DNA of 64,000 bases, from positions 1 to 64,000 of the forward strand of contig RDOF01000001.1 in the NCBI GenBank assembly GCA_011365025.1, given 5' to 3'. The stretch's first letter is position 1. The number at the start of each line of letters is the position of its first letter. The DNA comes from Candidatus Thorarchaeota archaeon. Lineage in GTDB: Archaea; Asgardarchaeota; Thorarchaeia; Thorarchaeales; Thorarchaeaceae. The notes beneath the pieces are model-generated. The model saw nothing but the letters and a program-made list of their open reading frames with translations, ran no database searches and was not told the origin of the DNA. Below, in pieces: positions 8,398 through 16,569 of this stretch. Made by a program: the position numbers and the translations under genes.

Positions 8398-8817
8398 CTA
8401 GGGACTTCTCCAGCAGGGCAAGTTGCTCTCACAAAGAATCCATAGGCCTCTTCCCTTGGCAGGGGTCCTAGAGACATTGGTACATCGACAGTACCAATTG
8501 GTCTGAATATTTCGGAAGGACGATGCGAAGTAGCACTTTCGGCAGTTCCTGATTGGCTGAGGAGGACTAGTGTGAATTCCCATTTTGACCTCCAGTGCCG
8601 AGATTTTTGCCTGCAGCTCTGGAAAGAACAAAGGCTCTTGCTGAGCCTCCGATTTGGCTACCTTGGGTTCTTCGGACTTGAATCGGTCAAGCGTGCGCCT
8701 TGCGGACTTCTTGAGCATGCTTTGGACGTACTCTTCATCTTCCTCACTAAACTCAAAGAGCACTGCCAGGGGATTGGGTGGCTCCAATTCCTGCTTCTTC
8801 TTGTTGCGTCGAATCAA
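8398..8817 (-). CDS. Hypothetical protein with C-terminal cysteine motifs
   Basis: 139 residues from a TTG at 8817, preceded by an AGGGAGG ribosome site. The N-terminal half is charged and helical. The C-terminal half has NCRKCYFAS and WYCRCTNVSR followed by a further C and CW, probably a single zinc site. No family recognised. Confidence 0.5.
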   Translation of the reverse strand: MIRRNKKKQELEPPNPLAVLFEFSEEDEEYVQSMLKKSARRTLDRFKSEEPKVAKSEAQQEPLFFPELQAKISALEVKMGIHTSPPQPIRNCRKCYFASSFRNIQTNWYCRCTNVSRTPAKGRGLWILCESNLPCWRSP

Positions 8818-8937
8818 GCTAATTCCCTCCCTTCACGCGGATTGCCACCTATGTTTGCGACGTATTAATCTTTGCCTTTAGAATTACAGACTGCCATGCG
8901 AGGCCACTTGAAGGAGCCCTTGATAATTCAAGCAATG

Positions 8938-9255
8938 CTAGGGTCTTGTTTTTCTCATCCTCTTGGTGGCAGTTATCTTCAGAACCACTCCGGCGGAGGT
9001 CGGATCCGGACATCGTACGAACTCAGTTGTCACTCCGTCTTTGTTGATCACCTTCTCGTAGGGAGTGCCCTTGTATGACCACCCAAGTCTTCCATCGTAT
9101 TCTAAGACCCGAATCATCTTATCAGCTGAGTCCAGAAGCCAGTGGCATATCTTCCCCTTATGTTCAGGATACTTGAGCTTCTGACCGACCTTGTGTTTCG
9201 CGCATCCACTCTCGAATATCTCTAGTTCAATATCTCTCATTGATTCGTCACTCAC
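8938..9255 (-). CDS. TIGR04076 family protein
   Basis: 105 residues. The pattern C-x2-H-K-V-G-x-K, KGKICHWLLDS, LEYDGRLGW and a late CPDP followed by a beta strand matches the TIGR04076 family of small cysteine-containing archaeal/bacterial proteins. Function is unknown; the invariant cysteines and the histidine suggest metal or redox chemistry. Start ATG at 9255. Confidence 0.7.
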   Translation of the reverse strand: MSDESMRDIELEIFESGCAKHKVGQKLKYPEHKGKICHWLLDSADKMIRVLEYDGRLGWSYKGTPYEKVINKDGVTTEFVRCPDPTSAGVVLKITATKRMRKTRP

Positions 9256-9439
9256 TCAAAGATGACCAGACCACCACAAAAGGACTTCCTATTCGCTCAG
9301 GATTTTCACCTTCTCAACAGCTTTGTGTGTTGACACACTATGCGTTTTTTTGGTGGTTTGATGAGTTGTCTTCGCAGGGGCGGAATATGAGTGGGGATGA
9401 GTTCAGAAATAGGTCCTGACTCTCGAAATAGAGCCAAGA

Positions 9440-9469
9440 GAAAAAGAAGTAGGGGGAGCAAAGTCCCCC
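9440..9469 (-). terminator. Hairpin plus T-rich tract downstream of the HAAS membrane gene
   Basis: GGGGGA/TCCCCC makes a six-pair stem with a six-base loop at 9452-9469; on the minus strand it is followed by a T-rich run. It lies 17 bases after the stop of the minus-strand gene at 9486. Intrinsic-type terminators of this form are not universal in archaea, so the role is inferred. Confidence 0.5.
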
Positions 9470-9485
9470 ATGAAATTGTCCTAGT

Positions 9486-10613
9486 TTATTGTGATTCGAA
9501 AGACTCCTGATAGCCATCCTGGTACCTAGAGCCTTGTTCATCATCCGGAGTGGACTTCCTGAATCTTCTCCAGAAACCCCTCTTTGCGGTGTGTCGCTCT
9601 CCCCAAGTCCCCTTCCACCAGAGACCTTTGCCCTGCCGAAGGTACATAGTGACTTTCATGGATGCGGCGATTAGTCTCCAGATACTGGTTACCACTACCA
9701 TGAAGATGATGAATATCCAGATCCAATTGAAGGGTAATAACCATTCAAGTTCCATATCAGCGAATAGTGTAGCTATATCATAAATTTGCCAGACACCATT
9801 GTTGTTGGCCCAGAATCCAGTAGTTGGCCAACCAACATTGACCAGCACTGCTGCAAAGAGAATCCAGAGAAATGACAACAGAGCTTCAAAGAGAAGGTTC
9901 AGGTTATTCTCTCCTCCTACTGCAAACATGGTACCCTTCAAGGCACCAGCACCCAGTAATGCGATTAGAACTGGGAGAACCAATAGGAATGTAGAGGTGT
10001 ACGTGATGACTAATGGTGGAAGAACAAGAACCACCATGAAAATCACGCCCATCACAGCCTCTCCAATTGCATCCCATCTTGGCTTGGGTTTCAGTGCATC
10101 GCCGCCAACACCCAAGAGACCCTCAAGCGTGGTCTTTTCCGTTATCGCCTTATCCCTGTCCAGTAAGGTTATTCCGCCGATAATAGAGAACGCAATGATT
10201 AGATTCACAACAATCATAATTGGAATAGCAAGTGGATCGAGGGGTGTTGCTCCAAAGAGCTCGTTGAAAGCCACACCGACCACGTAGGCACCGACAATGA
10301 AGGCAAGTGAGAGCCCAAAGAGTACTATCAAGACACGTGTGAGTGGTTGGACATACTCCGTTGGTACAGGTCCGACCTTCTCACCCGAATCCGCATACTC
10401 GTTGGCAACAGCCTTTGGATCGCCCATTCTTTCAATAGCCATCAAAGCAGAGCCTGCAGTCATCCTGCCCTCTCCAATTCGTTCAGCTTCTTCAATGAGA
10501 TGAGTTCGAATCTCAACTAGAGCATCCTCGCTGTCATAGGATAGATAGACCTTGACGCGCTCAAGATATTGTTCAATAAGTTTCAGTGGATCACTACTAC
10601 TCATATGTTTCAA
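9486..10613 (-). CDS. HAAS-domain multi-pass membrane protein, PadR partner
   Basis: 375 residues. Residues 1-80 are helical and match the HAAS (alpha-helical, PadR-associated) signature: a helix with LIEQYLERVKVYL, EIRTHLIEEAERI and a turn ending MGDPKAVANEYA. Six or so membrane segments follow, and a basic C-terminal tail. The start overlaps the PadR regulator stop by 17 bases, the usual layout in which the membrane protein and PadR are translated together. Probably a membrane sensor or effector controlled by that repressor. Confidence 0.8.
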   Translation of the reverse strand: MKHMSSSDPLKLIEQYLERVKVYLSYDSEDALVEIRTHLIEEAERIGEGRMTAGSALMAIERMGDPKAVANEYADSGEKVGPVPTEYVQPLTRVLIVLFGLSLAFIVGAYVVGVAFNELFGATPLDPLAIPIMIVVNLIIAFSIIGGITLLDRDKAITEKTTLEGLLGVGGDALKPKPRWDAIGEAVMGVIFMVVLVLPPLVITYTSTFLLVLPVLIALLGAGALKGTMFAVGGENNLNLLFEALLSFLWILFAAVLVNVGWPTTGFWANNNGVWQIYDIATLFADMELEWLLPFNWIWIFIIFMVVVTSIWRLIAASMKVTMYLRQGKGLWWKGTWGERHTAKRGFWRRFRKSTPDDEQGSRYQDGYQESFESQ

Positions 10614-10962
10614 CCTCCATAATTATACCGTTCATTTCATGCGCCAGCTTGGACCAGGTCTTAGTCATCGCGCCCAGAGCCTCTGCTCCTTCGGGAGTGA
10701 TGGCATAGTACTTCTTTGGCTTGGTCGGATCCTCATAGTCCCATTCGGACTTCAGGAGCTCGCGCTTCTCTAGTCGTCTTAGAAGTGGATAGACTGTGCC
10801 CTGCTCTAAAGCCAAGAAAGACATCTTATCGTCAAGCAGCTTAACTGCCTCGTATCCGTAAGCCCTCTTTTTGCTCAGAAGAGCAAGAATTGCGAGAGTC
10901 ACAGCTCCACGTTTGACTTCCTTGGACCAGCGGTCCAGTTCTTCCTGTGTCTTTTTCGACAT
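10597..10962 (-). CDS. PadR family transcriptional regulator
   Basis: About 121 residues from the ATG at 10962. The winged helix reads AVTLAILALLSKKRAYGYEAVKLL, then LEQGTVYPLLRRLEKRELL and the wing KKYYAITPEGAEAL, all hallmark PadR blocks. A longer frame back to 11031 is rejected because it runs through the operator region. It lies upstream of, and overlaps, the HAAS membrane gene. Autoregulation through palindromes just upstream is likely. Confidence 0.88.
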   Translation of the reverse strand: MSKKTQEELDRWSKEVKRGAVTLAILALLSKKRAYGYEAVKLLDDKMSFLALEQGTVYPLLRRLEKRELLKSEWDYEDPTKPKKYYAITPEGAEALGAMTKTWSKLAHEMNGIIMEVETYE

Positions 10963-11001
10963 TGACAAGCAGTTCACCTTTGTTTTAATTGTGTTCGTTT
11001 G

Positions 11002-11060
11002 TAGTGTGCGTGACACTATACTGTACATCATATAGTACTATGTGCCATTTCTATATAAAT
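11002..11060 (-). promoter_or_regulatory. PadR operon promoter with two palindromes (candidate operator)
   Basis: On the minus strand a TATA-like ATTTATATAG sits at 11051-11060. Between it and the gene are ATAGTACTAT (11032-11041, perfect 10-base palindrome) and TAGTGT-N5-ACACTA (11002-11018). PadR dimers typically bind such dyads, and their position over the expected transcription start suits repression. The binding is inferred from position and symmetry. Confidence 0.55.
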
Positions 11061-11147
11061 GTTACCAATTAGGCTATGATATCACCCACACCTATATCAA
11101 ACAGAATGCCACTCCAGAAGTAGACTCCGGTCTTCGGAGGAAGAACA

Positions 11148-11594
11148 ATGCAGAAAGACCCTGTCATAATAGGCGTGAAACTGCTGACCCCTGGAGCACA
11201 AGTACCTAGGCTCGCAAAACCGGGCGATGCAGCCTTTGATCTCTTCTCTGTCGTTGACTATGTGCTGGAACCCGGGGAGTGGCATGCGGTGCCCACGGGA
11301 ATATCGATTGAGATTCCGCCAGGCTATGAGGGGCAGGTACGACCAAGGAGTGGTCTAGCACTGGAACATGGAGTGACCGTCTTGAACGCACCAGGAACAA
11401 TCGATAGTGGGTATCGCGGAGAAGTCAAGACGATTATGATTAACCTTGGAAAGAAACCCTTCAGGATAACGAAGGGAATGCGAATTAGTCAGCTCGCAAT
11501 TAGAGCAGTTTCCAGAGCACTCTTTGAAGCTGTTGATGAGCTTAACGACTCTGACCGCGGTGAAGGAGGCTTTGGGAGTACAGGCTTTGACTAG
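11148..11594 (+). CDS. dut: dUTP diphosphatase (trimeric dUTPase)
   Basis: 148 residues with all five dUTPase motifs: GDAAFDLFS (1), PRSGLALEHG (2), APGTIDSGYRGEVK (3), RISQLAI (4) and RGEGGFGSTG (5). It hydrolyses dUTP to dUMP and pyrophosphate, keeping uracil out of DNA. Length is normal. Starts with ATG after GGAGGAAGAACA. The geranylgeranyl reductase gene begins 14 bases after its stop, so the two are probably co-transcribed. Confidence 0.93.
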   Translation: MQKDPVIIGVKLLTPGAQVPRLAKPGDAAFDLFSVVDYVLEPGEWHAVPTGISIEIPPGYEGQVRPRSGLALEHGVTVLNAPGTIDSGYRGEVKTIMINLGKKPFRITKGMRISQLAIRAVSRALFEAVDELNDSDRGEGGFGSTGFD

Positions 11595-11608
11595 GAGGAC
11601 TCCTGCAA

Positions 11609-12820
11609 ATGGCCGACTATGATGTGATTGTTGTTGGAGGAGGACCAGGTGGTTCTACAACGGCCAGAAGAGCGGCCCAGAAGGGACTCAGTGTCCTTCT
11701 GCTTGACAAGGAGAAGTTTCCGCGAATCAAGCCCTGTGCCGGAGCGATTGGCCCAACAGGTATAGATGCACTGGACTTCAGCATCGATGAAGTTGTGCAG
11801 AGGAGGCCATACGGATTCAGGATGTATGCACCCTCTGGTATGGTGGTTGACTGCACACAGCCAAAACCATCTGGAGTCATGGTGATGCGGACAGACTTCG
11901 ACCATCTGCTTCTGAAGAAGGCGGAAGAGGCGGGAGCTGAAATCAGAGAGCGAAGAAAAGTCGTCGGAGCAGAGCAAGACTCCAAGGGAGTCAGTGTACG
12001 TACCAGTGAAGGGGAGATTTACACTGGGGACTATCTTGTGGGCGCCGATGGGATAAATAGTGTTGTGGCAAAATCGCTTGGTTTCTATGCAGGGTGGCCC
12101 AAAGACGGTGCAGCTGTCACTATTGAGCTGGAGGCGGAGGTTGGGAAGGATGCAGTTGATAGAATCTGCGGAGTGCCAGAGAAGAAGGACGGTGTGGCCT
12201 TCCACATCTATCTTGGAGCTGTCGAGTTTGGATATGCATGGTGCTTTCCCAAGAAGTCCATCCTGAGTGTTGGACTGGGAGGAAGACAGGACAGGGTTCA
12301 GAACCTCCGAATCACATTCGATGCATGGTTTGAGGAGTTTAAACGTGAACATGACTTGGAGCCAGAGATACTATCGGATACTGCGGCAAGAGTACCATAT
12401 TCCGGTGCCGCCCCAAAGACAGTATTAGGTAGAACGCTTCTTGTTGGAGATGCTGCAGGTTTTGCAAATCCCTTTGATCAAGAGGGAATTTTCATGGCAA
12501 TTAGGTCGGGAGTCATCGCTTCCCAGATTCTTGATGAGGCTGCCAAAACAGGGAATCCTGACGGTCTCAATAGGTATGAAAAGGCATGGTGTAATGATTT
12601 TGGGGATGTACTCAAGGTTGGAAAGAACATTGCCAAACTGGTGTTCAAGAGCAAAAAGAACATGGAGACCGTAAGCAGAATGGGAGTAGAAGACCCGGTC
12701 GTCAGGGACATTATGTTCGGGCTCATCGATGTTCGGGATTCCTACACCAAACTGTACAGAGCACTTGTCAAGAGAATTCTGCTCAAGCATCCCAGGGCGG
12801 GGCTGTCACTCTACACCTGA
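11609..12820 (+). CDS. Geranylgeranyl reductase family flavoprotein (archaeal lipid saturation)
   Basis: 403 residues. The N-terminal DVIVVGGGPGGSTTARRAA is the FAD Rossmann motif, then KxxxPRIKPCAGAI (the family PxxKxCG-type site), YLVGADGINSVVAK, and GRTLLVGDAAGFANPFDQEGIFMA, the second FAD-binding block. This family saturates the isoprenoid chains of archaeal membrane lipids (digeranylgeranylglycerophospholipid reductase). Typical length and domain order. Confidence 0.88.
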   Translation: MADYDVIVVGGGPGGSTTARRAAQKGLSVLLLDKEKFPRIKPCAGAIGPTGIDALDFSIDEVVQRRPYGFRMYAPSGMVVDCTQPKPSGVMVMRTDFDHLLLKKAEEAGAEIRERRKVVGAEQDSKGVSVRTSEGEIYTGDYLVGADGINSVVAKSLGFYAGWPKDGAAVTIELEAEVGKDAVDRICGVPEKKDGVAFHIYLGAVEFGYAWCFPKKSILSVGLGGRQDRVQNLRITFDAWFEEFKREHDLEPEILSDTAARVPYSGAAPKTVLGRTLLVGDAAGFANPFDQEGIFMAIRSGVIASQILDEAAKTGNPDGLNRYEKAWCNDFGDVLKVGKNIAKLVFKSKKNMETVSRMGVEDPVVRDIMFGLIDVRDSYTKLYRALVKRILLKHPRAGLSLYT

Positions 12821-12957
12821 TAGATCTGTCGCAATGTTTATGTCAATTTGAGTTGTAGTGGTTTCGAGTTGGATTGCGGGCTTAGCACTCTATGATAATG
12901 ACTCGACCATGTCCAACTGCTGCGAGTATCCAGATTGGGAATTAGAGGTGATAGAAC

Positions 12958-13203
12958 ATGAAGAATACATCAGGGATAATGGTCATGATACTAATAGCGG
13001 CTGCTCTGATTGAACTCCTCGCTTTTTCTGTACTTCTATACGGATTTCCAGGTGGGATGCAGCCTGAAGCTGCTCTGTATATCAACGCAATCTTTGCAAC
13101 ATTCATCATGGTGGCATCTGGGACCTGGCTTCTCACTTACTGGCTTGAGAAACGCGGGGTAAAGACATGGGGTTGGGTAGCGGGCACGGAAGAAACTCAA
13201 TGA
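12958..13203 (+). CDS. Small two-TM membrane protein
   Basis: 81 residues with two hydrophobic helices (about residues 7-27 and 37-60) and a short soluble tail. ATG at 12958 is preceded by GAGGTGATAGAAC, a good ribosome site. No family recognised. Confidence 0.6.
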   Translation: MKNTSGIMVMILIAAALIELLAFSVLLYGFPGGMQPEAALYINAIFATFIMVASGTWLLTYWLEKRGVKTWGWVAGTEETQ

Positions 13204-13315
13204 GTGCAATCGAGAAGTGAGGCACCCACATTAGGGCTTTTCGGAAATCTCCGGAGCCATGTTGGTGTTGTCGTAACGTTTTTAATCGTCAGCAGTCGTC
13301 ATGACGAACCTGAAT

Positions 13316-13423
13316 GGGCCGGTGGTCTAGCCCGGCTATGATGCTCTTCTATAGAAGGTATCGCCGAGTGATGCCGCATTGACAGTGCGGCGGTCACGTG
13401 TTCAAATCACGTCCGGCCCACCA
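13316..13423 (+). tRNA. tRNA-Val(GAC) with a non-canonical intron before the anticodon stem
   Basis: Acceptor GGGCCGG/CCGGCCC, anticodon stem CCGCA/TGCGG with loop TTGACAG (anticodon GAC), T-arm ACGTG-TTCAAAT-CACGT, discriminator A and encoded CCA. Thirty bases (about 13344-13373) separate the D-arm from the anticodon stem and are bounded by a repeated TGATGC, so the exact splice points can slide. Three downstream partial copies of its 3' end are listed separately. Confidence 0.9.
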
Positions 13424-13443
13424 TCGACTTTTCCAACAAGATA

Positions 13444-14328
13444 TCATTTAGCAATCCATTCGTATACATAATACTCCTCAGGATTAGTATATCCCAACTT
13501 CAGAGCCATTCTTACAGAAGGTTCGTTTGCTGCATTCCAGTGGGGTTCAATTTCATTGTTTAGACAATACTCTATTAGGGCGATTGCAGCAGCAGTACCG
13601 AATCCTTTTCTGCGATATTCCGGAGAATTAACAGTTGTAATTTGCACGTCAAGCTTATTGGTATACGGTATACACGAACCTGCCATACTAATAGGATTGT
13701 TACCATGTTTCACACAAAATGCTATGCCCTTCTCTATGAAGTTGTCTAAGTTTCCAAAGAACGAAGGGATATAATCCCCCAGTATAGCGGGGAGTTGTTC
13801 AGCTGTTTCCCTGTCAACTCTCCGAACAACATATCCATCAAGTAGAGGTTTCTTCAAACAGGCAACACCATATTTCATTATGCCTTCATGATTTAGTCTG
13901 AATCTTCTCTTAGGACGTAGAATCCCTGGAAAATCATGTTCATTGATAGCAGGTAACCATTTGTCAGATTCAAGATTCATCTGTGTTTCTTCAGGTATTA
14001 AATCAAGTATCTCATGGACACCTGGTGAATTAGGACCTCCAGAAATAAAAGCATGATAGGGATAGAGTAAGAGAAAGATATGTGAGTCACTTGCATCATC
14101 AACAAATAGTTTCGCACATTGATGTTTGTAGGCACTCTCAATCCATGTTCGAGGAAATATGTCAGCATTGAAAAATGGAAGATAATTCTTGTACTCACAA
14201 TTTGGAACTTCAAAGACCAAATGAGCTAACCTCCACAGATAGAGTTCTATAGCTATTCCACGATTGCTGATGTTTAAAGCATACTTCTCACAGCAAGTAA
14301 TGGACTCCCCTGAGTCGGAACAAATCAC
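13444..14328 (-). CDS. GNAT acetyltransferase (PF12746-like), first gene of the tRNA-Val array
   Basis: Up to 294 residues. The C-terminal third has the acetyl-CoA motif VNSPEYRRKGFGTAAAIALIEYCL and NEPSVRMALKLGYTN. The N-terminal region with PRTWIESAYKHQCAKLFVDD resembles the extra domain of the GNAT_acetyltransf (PF12746) group. The gene is visibly richer in A+T than its neighbours. The frame opens at a GTG inside the tRNA-Val-derived repeat, so the true start may lie downstream. It sits alone between the tRNA and its first 3' fragment, which suggests horizontal arrival. Confidence 0.75.
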   Translation of the reverse strand: MICSDSGESITCCEKYALNISNRGIAIELYLWRLAHLVFEVPNCEYKNYLPFFNADIFPRTWIESAYKHQCAKLFVDDASDSHIFLLLYPYHAFISGGPNSPGVHEILDLIPEETQMNLESDKWLPAINEHDFPGILRPKRRFRLNHEGIMKYGVACLKKPLLDGYVVRRVDRETAEQLPAILGDYIPSFFGNLDNFIEKGIAFCVKHGNNPISMAGSCIPYTNKLDVQITTVNSPEYRRKGFGTAAAIALIEYCLNNEIEPHWNAANEPSVRMALKLGYTNPEEYYVYEWIAK

Positions 14329-14343
14329 GTCCGGCCCACCATC
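14321..14343 (+). repeat. Copy 1 of the tRNA-Val(GAC) 3' end (candidate attachment site)
   Basis: Twenty-three bases identical to 13403-13425 of tRNA-Val: from inside the T-loop through CACGT, CCGGCCC, A, CCA and TC. The identity stops sharply at both ends. It closes a 918-base interval (CCA to CCA) holding only the GNAT gene. The pattern is that of an attR left by an element integrating in a tRNA 3' end. Confidence 0.8.
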
Positions 14344-14418
14344 ATTTCTTTAGAAATCATGTTTTGGCGGTTTCAAGTATATTCAATTTCTGTGTACTTG
14401 AGCGCATACCAATAGCTA

Positions 14419-16374
14419 TCACAAATTGAAAAACACTTCACGGTAGAACTGGGACTCCCTATTCAAAGCATCGATACGTGTTTCTCTCTTGAGAAATCCG
14501 TGTCCTTCTCCCTCGTATTCTATGTATTCATGTTTTATCCCCTTTTCATCCAGCAACCGCACGATTTCACGGCTGACCTCTGGAGCGACTACTTTATCCT
14601 CTAGGCCTTGGAATAGAATCATTGGGGCCTTTAGATTTTCCAGATTATTGATTGGGGACCTCTCTTTGTAAACGCCTTCATCTTCCTTGAGTGAAGCACC
14701 GAGAAGGGAGTCCAAATATCTAGACTCTAGTTTGTGAGTTAATTTGGCAAGAGTAATCAGGTTCCCTATCCCAAAGTAGCTTGCTCCTGCTTGGAAAAGG
14801 TCAGGAAACATGGTTATGCATCGTTGAACTGCATATCCGCCGGCGCTTCCTCCACGAATCGCAATCTTGTGGGACACTTTACCATGTTCCAAGAGATAGC
14901 GGATTCCATCACGAACGTCCATGGCGTCTATTATGCCCCATTGACCAAGTAGTTTGTCCCGGTATTCTCTACCATAACCTGTGCTACCCCTATGATCCAC
15001 ATCGATAACAGCGTATCCCATAGAAGTCCAGAATTGGTTCTCCAGCGATAGTGAGTTCGACGTACGGCCTGTAGGTCCTCCGTGAACTTGTACTATCAGA
15101 GGTGGTTTGGAGTCAGCTGGCGGACGGAAATTTGGATTCAGGGGCTCATAGAATAAAGCAAATGCGTGTCCCCGGTCTTGAGTAGGAAATTCAATAGTAG
15201 TTGATTGCGAAACATGCTCTGAATCAAGAGGCATATTATAGCTCTCTTTTAGAACCTGCATCTCCTCAGTCTTGGTATTGAACCTGATGATGGCTGGTGG
15301 GCGGTCATATCCTCCTGCCAAGAGCAATACATTATCATGATCACCCTGTTGAATCATCCCTAGAGAATCATATGGCAGCTTCGTCCAAGAAATCGCGCTT
15401 GTTTCAAGGGAGAGATGGGCCAGTAAATCGCCTTCTCTCTTGTGGCAGATTGCGTGTATCGCTTCTCTGTCCAGTACATAGCGAGTATGGCCAACCGTCC
15501 ACAATGGGACTCCGAACTCAGCTAGCTCCTGAGTTACTGCTTCAACCTCTCCATTCTTGTAGGAATAGATGTTCCACCAGTTCTTCGGGTCATATATATC
15601 ATGACCTGCTTGATCCATTATGAAGAACAGGTCTCCTTCCGGCCCAAAGGACGGAAAACAAATCGCCGTATTGGTTTCTCCTACTACCTTCTCTGCGGAT
15701 TCAAGGGATGTTTTAGCGCTGCTGAGCTTAGCGTGCCACAGTTCCGACTCATCCCAAGGCATCCGGGGATGATTCCACTGAATCCAAGCAATCTGCTTTC
15801 CATCAGAAGAAAGAATAGGATCTGCATAGAAGTCGCTTCCAGAGGCCAGTATGATTGGTTCTTGAGGAAGGGGCTTCTTGAGGCTAATCGCTGCAATGCA
15901 GTTCTCATTCTCACTATCTTCGAATTCCTTCTCAAAAACAAAAACTAATGCATTCCCATCGGGAGATACAGTAGGTGCTGCGTATTTCCCTATCGAGCCA
16001 TCTTCGCATCTTTCGGGTGTAACTGGGACAGGAGTAGTATCACCTGCAATTTCTTGTTTGTAGAGTCGTTGGTCATTGAAGTTTGAATAATAGAGCACAT
16101 CATCATGGATAGTAAATGCCCTTCCACCATACTCGTGCACTCTAGTTCTAACGTTAGAATTGGGAGGGCTGATATCTCTGATAACGCCCTCTTCATTCCA
16201 TTTCACAACCACAATTCTAGCGTTGTCTTGAGGCCGAAGCTCGGCCCAATAATAGAAGCCTTTCTCATCAACGAAAACATTGAGAAAGCGAATGATATCT
16301 GAATAAATGTCTTCAGGGGTTACGAGGGGGTCCCACAAGCCATAGGGTTTCGCTTTTTGTTTCATAGGACTCAC
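14419..16374 (-). CDS. S9 family prolyl oligopeptidase / acylaminoacyl-peptidase-like serine peptidase
   Basis: 651 residues. The N-terminal 400 or so form a beta-propeller with WD-like blades (SPDGNALVFVFE, SSDGKQIAWIQW). The C-terminal alpha/beta hydrolase has HGGPTGR (oxyanion region), GGSAGG at 508-513 with nucleophile S510, D593 in GLEDKVV and H625 in GEGHGF, completing the triad. It should cleave short peptides in the cytoplasm; no signal peptide. It is the second gene of the tRNA-Val array. Confidence 0.9.
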   Translation of the reverse strand: MSPMKQKAKPYGLWDPLVTPEDIYSDIIRFLNVFVDEKGFYYWAELRPQDNARIVVVKWNEEGVIRDISPPNSNVRTRVHEYGGRAFTIHDDVLYYSNFNDQRLYKQEIAGDTTPVPVTPERCEDGSIGKYAAPTVSPDGNALVFVFEKEFEDSENENCIAAISLKKPLPQEPIILASGSDFYADPILSSDGKQIAWIQWNHPRMPWDESELWHAKLSSAKTSLESAEKVVGETNTAICFPSFGPEGDLFFIMDQAGHDIYDPKNWWNIYSYKNGEVEAVTQELAEFGVPLWTVGHTRYVLDREAIHAICHKREGDLLAHLSLETSAISWTKLPYDSLGMIQQGDHDNVLLLAGGYDRPPAIIRFNTKTEEMQVLKESYNMPLDSEHVSQSTTIEFPTQDRGHAFALFYEPLNPNFRPPADSKPPLIVQVHGGPTGRTSNSLSLENQFWTSMGYAVIDVDHRGSTGYGREYRDKLLGQWGIIDAMDVRDGIRYLLEHGKVSHKIAIRGGSAGGYAVQRCITMFPDLFQAGASYFGIGNLITLAKLTHKLESRYLDSLLGASLKEDEGVYKERSPINNLENLKAPMILFQGLEDKVVAPEVSREIVRLLDEKGIKHEYIEYEGEGHGFLKRETRIDALNRESQFYREVFFNL

Positions 16375-16458
16375 GGTCGTGCAGCTGTTTTTATGTTACA
16401 TGCTTTTGATGATGATTGAATGCAAGCTCTCATATTTGCTTTTTTTCCAATTCGTGTA

Positions 16459-16483
16459 TGTTCAAATCACATCCGACCCACCA
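16459..16483 (+). repeat. Copy 2 of the tRNA-Val 3' end, diverged
   Basis: TGTTCAAATCAC, then ATCCGACCCA and CCAT: the T-loop, T-stem 3' side, acceptor 3' half and CCA of tRNA-Val with substitutions in T-stem and acceptor. The stem no longer pairs well, so it is not a tRNA. It ends the interval containing the S9 peptidase. Confidence 0.7.
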
Positions 16484-16569
16484 TTCATTTTCTCTCAATT
16501 TTGCCAACAGTTCATAAGCTGCTGATGCATAAGATATGGTAGCTGGATTGCTTGTGGGTGTTGTGAAAA

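Noticed and set aside
9799..10287. 162-codon plus-strand frame
   Set aside because: Antisense to the HAAS membrane protein; Arg/Ser/Thr/Pro-rich shadow of hydrophobic codons.
11591..12352. 253-codon minus-strand frame
   Set aside because: Antisense to the well-supported geranylgeranyl reductase; composition is that of a shadow frame.
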